Positions 34,937 through 43,896 of a stretch of 64,000 nt of DNA are shown in pieces; position 1 is the stretch's first letter, and the number at the start of each line of letters is the position of its first letter. Source of the stretch: Prevotella multiformis DSM 16608 (GTDB lineage Bacteria > Bacteroidota > Bacteroidia > Bacteroidales > Bacteroidaceae); assembly GCF_000191065.1 (NCBI RefSeq), contig NZ_GL872282.1:427167-491166 (forward strand), in the 5' to 3' direction. Under the pieces are notes generated by a model. It was given only the letters and a program-made list of their open reading frames with translations, was not told where the DNA came from and did no database searches. Position numbers and translations under genes: made by a program.

Positions 34937-36298
34937 CTACACTTTCGGCACAGTCCGGAGATTCCGGACGATGTCTTCGTCCGACAGGGTATAGTTCTGC
35001 AGGTCACCGTTGATGTACGAATCGTAGGCGGTCATGTCGATCAGTCCGTGCCCGGAAAGGCAGAAGAGAAGAACCTCCTGCCGGCCGCTCTCCTTTGCTT
35101 TCTTCGCCTCGCGGATGGTGGCGGCGATGGCATGGCAGCTCTCGGGAGCGGGGATGATGCCCTCGGTGCGGGAGAAGAGGATGCCGGCCTCGAAGCTCTC
35201 CAGCTGCGGGATGTCCATGCCGTGCATATAGCCGTCCTTGATGAGCTGGCTCACAATGACACCGGCACCGTGGTAGCGCAGCCCGCCGGCATGGATGTTC
35301 GCCGGTTTGAAGTCGTGGCCGAGGGTGTACATCGGCAGCAGCGGCGTATAACCCGCCTCATCGCCGAAGTCGTATTCGAACCTGCCGCGCGTCAGCTTCG
35401 GACAGCTGTCGGGCTCTGCCGCAATGAACTCCGTATGTCTTCCGTCAAGGAGACTGTGCCGCATGAAAGGGAAAGCGATGCCGCCGAAGTTGCTTCCGCC
35501 GCCGAAGCAGGCAATCACCTTGTCGGGATATTCGCCGGCCATCGTCATCTGCTTCTCGGCCTCCAGACCGATGATGGTCTGGTGCAGGGCTACGTGGTTC
35601 AGGACAGAACCGAGGGTGTATTTGCAGCGGGGAGTCGTCCGGGCCAGCTCGATGGCCTCGGAGATGGCGGTTCCCAGAGAGCCTGGATGCATGGGGTCGC
35701 GGGTGACGATGTCCTTGCCGGCACGCGTCGACATGGAGGGCGACCCTTCCACCATCGCACCGAAGGCACGCATGATCAGCGACCGGTAAGGCTTCTGCTG
35801 CATGGAAATCTTCACCTGGTAGACAGCCGCCTCCAGCCCGAACACCTTCGCGGCATAGGACAGGGCGGCCCCCCACTGGCCGGCACCGGTCTCCGTGGTG
35901 ACGTTCGTAACGCCTTCCTGCTTGCAGTAGTAGCACTGCGGGAGGGCAGAGTTGACCTTGTGCGAGCCCAGCGGATTCACGCTTTCGTTCTTGAAGTAGA
36001 TGTGGGCCGGCGTGTCAAGGGCTTTCTCCAGGGCGTAGGCACGGACGAGCGGTGTCGAACGGTAATACCGGTACATATCCAGCACCTCTTCCGGAATGTC
36101 AATCCATGCGTGCTCCGTGTCAAGCTCCTGACGGGAACATTCCATGCTGAAGATCTCGGCAAGATCCTCGGCTTTCATGGGCTTGTGGGTGACAGGATGG
36201 AGGGGAGGAAGCGGTTTGACCGGCATATCCGCCTGAATATTGTACCACTGTGTGGGAATGTCCTGCTCGTCGAGCAGGTATCTTTTCTGGTGTGCCAT
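34937..36298 (-). CDS. trpB: TrpB2-type tryptophan synthase beta-like PLP enzyme
   Basis: A 453-aa fold-type II PLP enzyme. The PLP lysine is Lys114 in NPLGSHKVNSA; the phosphate-binding loop is GGGSNFGG and TETGAGQWG is also intact. Length and the N-terminal extension (PLPPLHPVTHKPMKAEDL) mark the TrpB2 group, which often works without TrpA; no trpA or other trp gene is in the window. It would condense serine with indole or salvage indole. Four tandem 22-bp repeats lie in its 5' leader, between the likely promoter (36417-36424) and the start codon. Confidence 0.92.
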   Translation of the reverse strand: MAHQKRYLLDEQDIPTQWYNIQADMPVKPLPPLHPVTHKPMKAEDLAEIFSMECSRQELDTEHAWIDIPEEVLDMYRYYRSTPLVRAYALEKALDTPAHIYFKNESVNPLGSHKVNSALPQCYYCKQEGVTNVTTETGAGQWGAALSYAAKVFGLEAAVYQVKISMQQKPYRSLIMRAFGAMVEGSPSMSTRAGKDIVTRDPMHPGSLGTAISEAIELARTTPRCKYTLGSVLNHVALHQTIIGLEAEKQMTMAGEYPDKVIACFGGGSNFGGIAFPFMRHSLLDGRHTEFIAAEPDSCPKLTRGRFEYDFGDEAGYTPLLPMYTLGHDFKPANIHAGGLRYHGAGVIVSQLIKDGYMHGMDIPQLESFEAGILFSRTEGIIPAPESCHAIAATIREAKKAKESGRQEVLLFCLSGHGLIDMTAYDSYINGDLQNYTLSDEDIVRNLRTVPKV

Positions 36299-36308
36299 AC
36301 TGTTCTGT

Positions 36309-36396
36309 TTTATAGAATGGATAGATCTCCTTTATAGAATGGATAGATCTCCTTTATAGAATGGATAGATCTCCTTTATAGGATAGATAGATTTCC
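36309..36396. repeat. Four tandem 22-bp repeats in the trpB2 leader
   Basis: Units at 36309-36330, 36331-36352 and 36353-36374 are identical (TTTATAGAATGGATAGATCT plus CC); the fourth, 36375-36396, is degenerate. On the trpB2 mRNA each unit reads GGAGAUCUAUCC..., so an SD-like GGAG recurs every 22 nt. It is transcribed if the -7 box at 36417 is used. Confidence 0.9.
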
Positions 36397-36416
36397 CCGG
36401 ACGTGGGGACGTACTG

Positions 36417-36424
36417 CAAAAGTA
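36417..36424 (-). promoter_or_regulatory. Likely trpB2 promoter -7 box
   Basis: TACTTTTG on the minus strand; the -33 region is weak. It would give a leader of about 110 nt containing the tandem repeats. Confidence 0.5.
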
Positions 36425-36467
36425 CAAAATAAGATTTTCTAAATGCACGGAATCCTGATATTTTTCG

Positions 36468-36475
36468 TAATTTTG
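36468..36475 (+). promoter_or_regulatory. Symporter promoter -7 box
   Basis: TAATTTTG ending 8 nt before the ATG of the symporter gene, implying a very short leader. Confidence 0.5.
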
Positions 36476-36483
36476 CCGCCGCT

Positions 36484-37911
36484 ATGATTATCATCGGTAC
36501 TATTCTTGCATATTTCTGCATCTTACTGTTAATCAGCAGAGCCACCGGCCACAAGGCCGACAACGAAGCCTTCTTCCGTGCAAACGGCAGGTCGCCGTGG
36601 TATCTGGTGGCATTCGGCATGATCGGAGCAAGCATCTCGGGGGTCACCTTCGTCAGTGTCCCGGGCATGGTGATGGCCGGTGACATGACCTACATGCAGA
36701 CGTGCCTGGGCTTCATACTCGGTTATTTCGCCGTGGCGTTCCTGCTGCTGCCCGTCTATTACAGGCTGCGGCTGACCACCATCTACGCCTACCTGCGCGG
36801 CCGTCTGGGACGGCGGAGCTACAAGACAGGGGCAGGCTTCTTCCTGCTGTCCAAGATGACGGGTGCCGCCGTCCGCTTCTACGTGGTCTGCATCATCCTC
36901 CAGCAGTTCGTACTCGATGCGTACGGCATCCCCTTCCCTGTGACGGTCACCGTCCTTGTCGCCCTCATCTGGCTCTATACACGCCGCGGGGGAATCCGCA
37001 CGCTCGTGCTGACAGACACCTTCCAGACCCTCTGCATGCTCCTCGCACTCGTCCTCATCATCTACAAGGCGGTGGACGCTCTGGGGATGACACTCCCCGA
37101 GGCGGCCCGCGCAATAGCCGCAGATAGCCACAGCCGCATATTCGTCTTCGACGACTGGATGCCGAAGCAGAACTTCTGGAAACAGTTTCTCAGCGGTATT
37201 TTCATCGTGATCGTCATGACGGGACTGGACCAGGACATGATGCAGAAGAACCTCACCTGCAAGACCCTGCACGAGGCGCAGAAGGATATGTGCACATACG
37301 GATTCGCCTTTGTGCCGGCCAATCTGCTCTTCCTGTCGCTGGGCGTGCTGCTGATGATGTACTTCACCAGGACCGGACAGCCGCTGCCAGCCCTTCCCGA
37401 CGACCTCATGCTGCAGGCGGTGGCAGGCGGGCAGCTGGGCACGTGGGTGGTCATCCTCTTCACCATCGGCATCGTAGCGGCCTGTTTTTCCAGTGCCGAT
37501 TCTGCGCTGACAGCCCTCACCACGACCTTCTGCGTCGACATCTGCAACCGGGAGAAGGACGAACGGCTGCGCAGGAAGGCGCATCTCGGCGTGTCCGTCG
37601 TGTTCGTGCTGTTCATCCTCGTCTTCCGTCTGGTCAATTCGACGAGCCTGATCGATGCCATCTACACCATCGTCTCCTACACCTACGGACCGCTCCTGGG
37701 TCTGTTTTCCTTCGGTCTGCTGACGAAACGGAGCGTCAACGACCGTTACATACCTTATGTGGCAGTCGCCAGTCCGCTGCTCTGTTTCGCCCTCGACACC
37801 ATCGTGTCGAAGACGACAGGCTATCAGTTCGGCTATGAACTGCTGATGCTGAACGGCCTGATCACCTTCTCAGGATGCTGGCTGTCAAGGCAGACAGCCC
37901 CCGCTCGGTAG
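36484..37911 (+). CDS. Sodium:solute symporter family protein
   Basis: A 475-aa membrane protein with about 13 helices of the SSS/APC fold. Characteristic stretches are GMIGASISGVTFVSVPGMV (sodium-binding TM1 region), YKTGAGFFLLSKMTG, GLDQDMMQKNLTCKTLHEAQ and FTIGIVAACFSSADSALTAL, the last resembling the conserved sodium-site helix. Bacteroidota homologs are annotated only as sodium:solute symporters; sialate, iodide, proline or pantothenate-like cargo cannot be distinguished. It is divergent from trpB2 and convergent with the pantothenate kinase gene, which makes pantothenate a testable guess but no more. Confidence 0.9.
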   Translation: MIIIGTILAYFCILLLISRATGHKADNEAFFRANGRSPWYLVAFGMIGASISGVTFVSVPGMVMAGDMTYMQTCLGFILGYFAVAFLLLPVYYRLRLTTIYAYLRGRLGRRSYKTGAGFFLLSKMTGAAVRFYVVCIILQQFVLDAYGIPFPVTVTVLVALIWLYTRRGGIRTLVLTDTFQTLCMLLALVLIIYKAVDALGMTLPEAARAIAADSHSRIFVFDDWMPKQNFWKQFLSGIFIVIVMTGLDQDMMQKNLTCKTLHEAQKDMCTYGFAFVPANLLFLSLGVLLMMYFTRTGQPLPALPDDLMLQAVAGGQLGTWVVILFTIGIVAACFSSADSALTALTTTFCVDICNREKDERLRRKAHLGVSVVFVLFILVFRLVNSTSLIDAIYTIVSYTYGPLLGLFSFGLLTKRSVNDRYIPYVAVASPLLCFALDTIVSKTTGYQFGYELLMLNGLITFSGCWLSRQTAPAR

Positions 37912-37953
37912 TCCTCCGGGCGGCTTTCCGCTGCCGTCCCCGGGAACTCCTCC

Positions 37954-38784
37954 CTACTCCTTCCCCCTCCTGCTTGCCTGCAAGGCCGCGCCGATGGCCG
38001 TACAGTACTCCGAATACTTCGGGATGATGAAGCGCACGTCATAGATCTTCTCCATCACCGGGAAAAGCAGTTCGCACTGCGGCAGCAGTGTCAGGTTGCC
38101 GATCAGCACGAAGTCGCGGATGTCGCTGTTGAGCGCACTCAGGATCGTGGCCGACCCGATGGACTGCAGCACCAGCCCGACCAGTCCCAGGGCCAGATCC
38201 TCCCGGCTGGCATTCGCCTGCGCATTGGCAAAGAGCGAGGCCGTCGCATCCATCGGAAGTCCGGGGAGCGGATTGGTGGATATGTCCTTGATCTGCAGAT
38301 TGATGCGGGAGATGTCGCCTTTCATGGCCAATGCGATGATCTCCTTGAAGTCGTCCGTCTTCAGGAGCAGACGCGACAGACCGCTCAGCGTGCCGCCGCC
38401 GATGCCGATGCCGCCGATGTGACGGATCTTGCTGCCGTCGCAGAGGACAAGTGATGTACCCGTACCCATGGAGACGACGATCATCCGCTGCAGCTTCGAC
38501 TCGAACTGGGCACCCAGTCCGTCCGCCTGGAACTCATCCGCCTTCTCCGTAGGAAGCCCATACACCGGTTTGTTGATATAGTAAGCGCCCACCCCCGTGA
38601 GCATGACCCGCTCCACATCGGACAGATCGATCTTGTTGTCGTACAGGTACTTCCCGAACGCACCGTACAGAGAAGTCACAGGATCGGTGGCTTTGATCCG
38701 CAGCGGCTTCACCACCTTCCCCTCTCTGATCCCGACGATCTTCGTCGTCGAGATGCCCACGTCAATGCCAATGGAAATCTTCAT
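37954..38784 (-). CDS. coaW: Type II pantothenate kinase
   Basis: A 276-aa ASKHA-fold kinase for the first step of coenzyme A synthesis. Phosphate 1 motif GIDVGISTTKIVGI lies at the N-terminus, MGTGTSLVLCDG and HIGGIGIGGGTLSGL form the central nucleotide and pantothenate site, and YSEYCTAIGAALQA the end, all as in the CoaW/fumble family. Bacterial type II enzymes resist feedback by CoA in staphylococci; whether that holds here is unknown. Start at 38784 (MKISIGID) rather than nine codons upstream. Confidence 0.9.
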   Translation of the reverse strand: MKISIGIDVGISTTKIVGIREGKVVKPLRIKATDPVTSLYGAFGKYLYDNKIDLSDVERVMLTGVGAYYINKPVYGLPTEKADEFQADGLGAQFESKLQRMIVVSMGTGTSLVLCDGSKIRHIGGIGIGGGTLSGLSRLLLKTDDFKEIIALAMKGDISRINLQIKDISTNPLPGLPMDATASLFANAQANASREDLALGLVGLVLQSIGSATILSALNSDIRDFVLIGNLTLLPQCELLFPVMEKIYDVRFIIPKYSEYCTAIGAALQASRRGKE

Positions 38785-38970
38785 ACACCTTATATATATT
38801 AATACCGCCACGATCCGGCCTCACAGCGGCCGGACAGTTCTGCTACCCCCGCTCCTTCCGGCACGCAGCCCGAGGGCAGCCCGAAGCACGGATTACCACG
38901 CCGCAAAGATACAAAAAAGCCGGGAGTTTCGGACAGATACCAAGATATTTTGCAAAAAGACATAAAAAAG

Positions 38971-39002
38971 TTTCTCTATTAAGCTGAAAATGAGTATCTT
39001 TG
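38971..39002 (+). promoter_or_regulatory. HU gene promoter
   Basis: TTTC (38971-38974) and TATCTTTG (38995-39002) with 20-nt spacing, 54 nt before the HU start. Confidence 0.7.
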
Positions 39003-39056
39003 CACTCCGTTATAACGAACGAACAAAGAAATAACATCAATAAAGCGTAAAACAAA

Positions 39057-39335
39057 ATGACGAAAGCAGACATCATCAATGAGATAGCGACCTCAACGGG
39101 TATCGCCAAGAAGGACGTCTCAGCCGTAGTTGAGTCTTTCATGGAGGCTATCAAGGGCAGTTTGTTGGAAAAGAAGGAGAACGTTTACCTGCGTGGTTTC
39201 GGCAGTTTCATCGTGAAGCACCGCGCCGAGAAGACCGCACGCAACATCTCCAAGAACACCACGATCACGATTCCTGCCCACAATTTCCCGAGCTTCAAGC
39301 CTGCCAAGGTATTCATCGAGGATATGAAGAAGTAA
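39057..39335 (+). CDS. HU family DNA-binding protein
   Basis: A 92-aa histone-like protein: N-terminal helix pair (MTKADIINEIA, VSAVVESFMEAIK), the turn LRGFGSFIVKHRAEKTARN, a DNA-binding arm (NTTITIPAHNFPSF) and KPAKVFIEDMK. Length is standard. It is the first gene of a unit with a 29-aa basic peptide and RNase G downstream, and has its own promoter. Confidence 0.96.
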   Translation: MTKADIINEIATSTGIAKKDVSAVVESFMEAIKGSLLEKKENVYLRGFGSFIVKHRAEKTARNISKNTTITIPAHNFPSFKPAKVFIEDMKK

Positions 39336-39377
39336 TCGAACAGAAAATACAATAACAATTTAAAACAATTTAAAGCT

Positions 39378-39467
39378 ATGCCAAACGGAAAGAAGAAAAA
39401 GGGACACAAGATGGCTACGCACAAGCGTAAGAAGAGATTAAGAAAGAACAGACATAAGAGCAAGTAA
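39378..39467 (+). CDS. Very basic 29-aa peptide between HU and RNase G
   Basis: Thirty codons including stop, starting MPNGKKKKGHKMATHKRKK and ending LRKNRHKSK. About 60% of residues are Lys, Arg or His. It lies 42 nt after the HU stop codon on the same strand and is too short for usual gene callers. I recall near-identical MATHKRKKRLRKNRHK-type peptides in other Bacteroidota at the same place, which would argue for a real, conserved gene; that is memory, not a search. Composition fits a ribosome- or nucleic-acid-binding peptide, like the smallest ribosomal proteins. Confidence 0.75.
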   Translation: MPNGKKKKGHKMATHKRKKRLRKNRHKSK

Positions 39468-39653
39468 GCCCCACAGGCCGAAAGCCCTTGCAACAGACTT
39501 TCTAAACATGACGGGGCGTGTCATCGCAGCAGACTTCTTTTCCCTGGAAGTGCGACGGCAGGTTCCGCTTTTTTATTATCTGGAAGTATCATCCGGCAGC
39601 TGTCGACAGCGACCAGCACGACCGCCGGGTGGTAGTGACAACAAACGAAGAAA

Positions 39654-41225
39654 ATGACAAGCGAAGTAATTATTGATGCCCAACCGAAAGAAATATCGAT
39701 TGCCCTGCTCGAGGACAAGCGGCTGGTCGAATACCAGCGCGAGCCGAGGGAGGCCAGCTTCTCGGTTGGAAACATCTACGTGGCAAAGGTCAAGAAACTG
39801 ATGCCGGGACTCAACGCCTGCTTTGTAGATGTAGGTTATGAGCGCGATGCCTTTCTTCATTATCTTGACTTAGGGGGTCAGTTCAACTCCTATGCGAAAT
39901 ACCTGAAACAGGTACAGAGCGACCGCAAACGGCTTTATCCCATCCAGAAAGCCAGCCGCCTGCCCGATCTGCAGAAAGACGGCACCGTCCAGAACACGCT
40001 GCAGGTAGGACAGGAGGTGATGGTGCAGATTGTCAAAGAACCCATTTCCACCAAAGGACCGCGCCTCACAGGCGAGATCTCCTTCGCCGGCAGGTTCCTG
40101 GTGCTTATTCCTTTCGGGCATAAAGTAAGCGTCTCGTCGAAGATCAGAAGCGGAGAAGAACGTGCAAGGCTCAAGCAGCTCATCCAGAGCATCACGCCCA
40201 AGAACTTCGGCGTGATCGTACGCACGGTGGCCGAGGGCAAACGGGTCGCCGAACTGGACGCAGAGATGAAAGTCCTGCTGAACCGGTGGAACGAAGCCAT
40301 CCAGAGGGTGCAGAAGACACAGGAACGCCCGCAGCTCATCTTCGAAGAGACCGGACGTGCGGTCGCCATGCTGCGCGACCTCTTCAACCCGACGTACGAG
40401 AACATCTACGTCAACGACGAGGAAATCTGCACGGCCGTCCGGCACTATGTCTCTCTGATAGCCCCTGAAAAGGCGGGCATCGTGAAGAGATATACCGGAA
40501 AAGTGCCGATCTTCGACAACTTCGACGTGACGAAGCAGATCAAGTCCAGCTTCGGGAAGACCGTCAACTACGGACACGGCTGCTACCTCATCATCGAACA
40601 CACGGAGGCCATGCACGTCGTAGACGTGAACAGCGGGAACAGGACGAAGGAGAAAGCGCAGGAACAGAATGCGCTCGACACCAACCTCGGCGCCGCCGAC
40701 GAACTGGCTCGCCAGCTCCGGCTGCGTGACATGGGGGGAATCATCGTCGTCGACTTCATCGACATGAATCTGGCCGAGGACCGCCAGATGCTGTACGAAC
40801 GGATGTGCAAGAACATGCAGAAGGACCGTGCCCGCCACAACATCCTTCCGCTGAGCAAGTTCGGACTGATGCAGATCACCCGCCAGCGTGTACGCCCGGC
40901 AATGGACGTGGATGTAGACGAGAACTGTCCTACCTGCTTCGGAACGGGGAAGATACGGTCAAGCATCCTCTTCACCGACCAGCTGGAACGGAAGATCGAC
41001 CGCCTCGTCAACAAGGTGGGCGTGAGGAAGTTCTATCTGCACGTGCATCCCTACGTTGCGGCCTACATCAACAAGGGCCTGGTCTCGCTGAAACGAAAGT
41101 GGCAGATGAAATACGGGACGGGGGTTCACGTCATTCCGTCACAGAAACTCGGTTTCCTGCAGTATGAGTTCTATGATGCAAGACAGCAGTTCATCGACAT
41201 GAAGGAGCAGAACGACAAATCCTGA
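39654..41225 (+). CDS. rng: Ribonuclease E/G family endoribonuclease
   Basis: A 523-aa RNase G-like enzyme for rRNA maturation and mRNA decay. An S1 domain occupies about residues 35-130; the DNase I-like catalytic metal site has Asp324 (VVDVNSG) and Asp367 (IIVVDFIDM), spaced exactly as Asp303 and Asp346 of E. coli RNase E; the zinc-link CPTCFGTG has Cys425 and Cys428. There is no long C-terminal scaffold, hence G rather than E type. It follows HU and the basic peptide, and ends at a hairpin at 41277-41310. Confidence 0.95.
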   Translation: MTSEVIIDAQPKEISIALLEDKRLVEYQREPREASFSVGNIYVAKVKKLMPGLNACFVDVGYERDAFLHYLDLGGQFNSYAKYLKQVQSDRKRLYPIQKASRLPDLQKDGTVQNTLQVGQEVMVQIVKEPISTKGPRLTGEISFAGRFLVLIPFGHKVSVSSKIRSGEERARLKQLIQSITPKNFGVIVRTVAEGKRVAELDAEMKVLLNRWNEAIQRVQKTQERPQLIFEETGRAVAMLRDLFNPTYENIYVNDEEICTAVRHYVSLIAPEKAGIVKRYTGKVPIFDNFDVTKQIKSSFGKTVNYGHGCYLIIEHTEAMHVVDVNSGNRTKEKAQEQNALDTNLGAADELARQLRLRDMGGIIVVDFIDMNLAEDRQMLYERMCKNMQKDRARHNILPLSKFGLMQITRQRVRPAMDVDVDENCPTCFGTGKIRSSILFTDQLERKIDRLVNKVGVRKFYLHVHPYVAAYINKGLVSLKRKWQMKYGTGVHVIPSQKLGFLQYEFYDARQQFIDMKEQNDKS

Positions 41226-41276
41226 CATACAGAACTAAGTCGTCGGATAAAAACGAAAGGCTGACAGACAACAGAC

Positions 41277-41310
41277 GGTCCGCTGTTTCCATGAGGAGAC
41301 AGCGGACCGT
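41277..41310 (+). terminator. Hairpin after rng
   Basis: CGGTCCGCTGT pairs with ACAGCGGACCG (11 bp). The following T-tract is weak. Confidence 0.6.
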
Positions 41311-42204
41311 TGTGTATGTACGGGACAGCCCTACCCCACCGTCTCCCGGACCGGATACAAAGCCCTCGGAGACGCAGGGGGCGGCCGCTCCCATAGACGG
41401 ACACCACCGTATGACAGGTCAAGAAAGATTGCGGATTATGTCCTGTTTCTTTACCATTCCCGACTCTACGGCAATCCCTCCCGCCGCCCGTTTCCCGCCA
41501 GCCCGGGAAAAAGCAGGAGAGAGGAACAGGAAAGTCCAGAGGAGAGTCCGCAGACACCTGACAGACAGCAACATACGAAGCTCCTCCGAAAAGATGCCCG
41601 ATTGCATGGCAGACGGCCGTCAGTCAGCAGGCAAAGAGGCCTTGTTTGAAGGCCAATCGGGCGTTGATTGAAAGCCAATCAGGGGCAGGTTGCAATCTGG
41701 GCAGCCACCCCCGCCGCTCAAGTCCCGCATCAGAACAGGAGAAAAGGAGGAACAGACGAGAGAAAATGTAAAGTAGTTTCCAATCTGAAAGGAAGCGGAC
41801 ACGAGGGCAGAACAGAGGGCGATGCCGATCGGAAGCCCCGCCCCGGGCGTAGCCGTCATGGACGATTTGGACAACATCCCCCCAGCCCGGGACAGAAACC
41901 GTTTCGGGAACGGCCCCTGTCGTCCCCTGCCGGCAATCACCGTCAGAAGAGGCTGCGGGCCGGACGGCCGCCCGGACAGGATGCGCCCCGGTCCGGCCCG
42001 CATCTCGAGACGGGAGGTACTGGACGCACGACTTCCGGACTGTCCGCTATATAATAAGGTGGAAAATACAGAAAAGAAAGCCGTACCAGTCGGCGGCAGC
42101 GGCTGGATAAAAGCTGAAAGGCAGTGACTATAATTCATTATTATCAAACAGAATCAACAAGATAAGTTAACAAAATAAAAAACAGGCAGTTTTATTAACT
42201 TTTA
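41311..42204. other. Non-coding GC-rich region between rng and rprX
   Basis: About 890 bp. It contains one hairpin of the GGTGCCTGATTG family (41593-41680) and otherwise GC-rich sequence with only short unconvincing frames on both strands. AT content rises sharply after 42050 toward the rprX promoter. Confidence 0.5.
41593..41665. repeat. Hairpin repeat related to GGTGCCTGATTG family
   Basis: GATGCCCGATTG (41593-41604) pairs with CAATCGGGCGTT (41654-41665), followed by a second CCAATCAGG at 41675-41683. The stem differs from the 31.7- and 53.8-kb copies by compensatory T/C changes. Confidence 0.6.
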
Positions 42205-42236
42205 TATGTTAATGATTTAAGAAAATCTTATCTTTG
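42205..42236 (+). promoter_or_regulatory. rprXY promoter
   Basis: TATG (42205-42208) and TATCTTTG (42229-42236), 20 nt apart, 70 nt before the rprX start. Confidence 0.65.
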
Positions 42237-42306
42237 CATCCACGAGAACAAACCACGGTGCCGCACACGGACTTTCTGCGGCACGCAGGCAACGAAACAG
42301 CAGATA

Positions 42307-43863
42307 ATGAAGAAGAAGACAATTTGGACTATTGCAGTAATCATGGGACTTTCGTTCCTTGGTTTGCTTCTGCTCCAGCTCAACTACATCGAAGAGATGG
42401 CTGAGATGAAGAAGGAACAGTTTGACGAGTCGGTCAACCGCGCCCTCTATCAGGCCTCCCGCAACATGGAGCTGAACGAGACCCTTCGTTATCTGGAAGA
42501 CGATGTCAACAGGAAGGAACGGATGTCGCACACGGAGACGGCGGCGCCGGGCAGCACCCCCACGGCAGCCCACCAGCCGCCCGCCACCGACAACCAGGGA
42601 GAGCCCTACACGTCCTTCGAGGCGAAACTGCTCCAGTCGAAGCCTTCCCTGACCCCGAAAGCGATGATCCTGCGCAACGACAGCAGTTCGCTCTCGGCGA
42701 CGAAACGCAACATGCAGGAGATCGTCCGCAACCGCTACGTCTACCAGAAGGCCATGCTGGAGGAGGTTATCTACAACATCCTCTACTCGGCATCGGACAA
42801 GCCGCTGCGCCAGCGCATCAACTTCAAGCTGCTGGACCAGGACCTGAAGGCGGAGATGATGAACAACGGCATCAACATCCCCTATCACTTCACGGTGACG
42901 ACCCAGGACGGACGCGAGGTCTACCGCTGTCCCGACTATGTGAGCGACGGCGAGGAGAATACCTATTCGCAGGTGCTCTTCCGCAACGACCCGGTCAACA
43001 GAATGGGGGTGGTGAAAGTACACTTCCCGGACATGAACAACTACATCTTCTCCAGCGTGCGGTTCATGATCCCCTCCATCATCTTCACGTTCGTGCTGCT
43101 GGTGACGTTCATCTTCACGATCGTCATCATCTTCCGGCAGAAACGGTACAGCGAGATAAAGAACGACTTCATCAACAACATGACGCACGAGTTGAAGACT
43201 CCGATCGCAAGCATCTCACTGGCGGCCCAGATGATGAACGACAAGAGTCTTGCGAAAAGTCCGAAGATGATGGAACATCTGGGCAGCGTCATCAACGACG
43301 AGTCGAAGCGGCTGCGCTTCCTCGTAGAGAAGGTGCTGCAGATGAGCATGTACGACCGCAAGAAGGCAGTGCTGAAGAAGAAGTACATCGACCTCAACGA
43401 AATGGTGGAGGCGATCGCCCACTCCTTCACCCTGCGCGTGGAGCATACGGGCGGCAAGGTCTATACGGACATCGAGGCGGTGGATTCGACGATGTACGTC
43501 GACGAGATGCACTTCCAGAACGTCATCTTCAACCTCCTGGACAACGCCGTCAAGTATGCCAGACCCGATGAGCCGCTGAACGTCTACCTGAAGACCTGGA
43601 ACACGAACGAGCACCTCTACCTCTCGATACGCGACACGGGGCAGGGCATCAAGAAGGAGAATCTGAAAAAGATCTTCGACAAGTTCTACCGCGTACACAC
43701 CGGCAACCGCCACGACGTGAAGGGCTTCGGGCTCGGGCTGGCCTACGTGAAGAGGATGGTCGACCTGCACGACGGAGAGATCAAGGTGCTGAGCGAATAC
43801 GGGAAGGGGACGAAGTTCGTCATCAAGCTCCCGGTAATCCGAGATGCGGAAGACGAAGCGTAA
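42307..43863 (+). CDS. rprX: Membrane sensor histidine kinase RprX-like
   Basis: A 518-aa class I histidine kinase. TM1 is about residues 6-24, a periplasmic sensor of about 230 residues follows (with a Pro/Thr-rich insert near 78-98), and TM2 is about 254-278. The phospho-acceptor is His294 in NMTHELKTPIASI; the N box is NVIFNLLDNAVKYA, G1 DTGQGI and G2 GFGLGLAYV. No obvious HAMP domain. It matches the size and layout of RprX of Bacteroides fragilis and is followed by its response regulator after 33 bp. The signal is unknown. Confidence 0.92.
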   Translation: MKKKTIWTIAVIMGLSFLGLLLLQLNYIEEMAEMKKEQFDESVNRALYQASRNMELNETLRYLEDDVNRKERMSHTETAAPGSTPTAAHQPPATDNQGEPYTSFEAKLLQSKPSLTPKAMILRNDSSSLSATKRNMQEIVRNRYVYQKAMLEEVIYNILYSASDKPLRQRINFKLLDQDLKAEMMNNGINIPYHFTVTTQDGREVYRCPDYVSDGEENTYSQVLFRNDPVNRMGVVKVHFPDMNNYIFSSVRFMIPSIIFTFVLLVTFIFTIVIIFRQKRYSEIKNDFINNMTHELKTPIASISLAAQMMNDKSLAKSPKMMEHLGSVINDESKRLRFLVEKVLQMSMYDRKKAVLKKKYIDLNEMVEAIAHSFTLRVEHTGGKVYTDIEAVDSTMYVDEMHFQNVIFNLLDNAVKYARPDEPLNVYLKTWNTNEHLYLSIRDTGQGIKKENLKKIFDKFYRVHTGNRHDVKGFGLGLAYVKRMVDLHDGEIKVLSEYGKGTKFVIKLPVIRDAEDEA

Positions 43864-43896
43864 ACACGAATAAAAACAAATTAATACGAACAGACT

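Noticed and set aside
32806..35007. 733-codon minus-strand frame opposite the OPT transporter
   Set aside because: His/Asp/Arg-rich mirror of membrane-protein codons; the plus strand encodes a normal transporter.
36309..36396. CRISPR array
   Set aside because: Repeats are directly abutting with no spacers and there are no cas genes.
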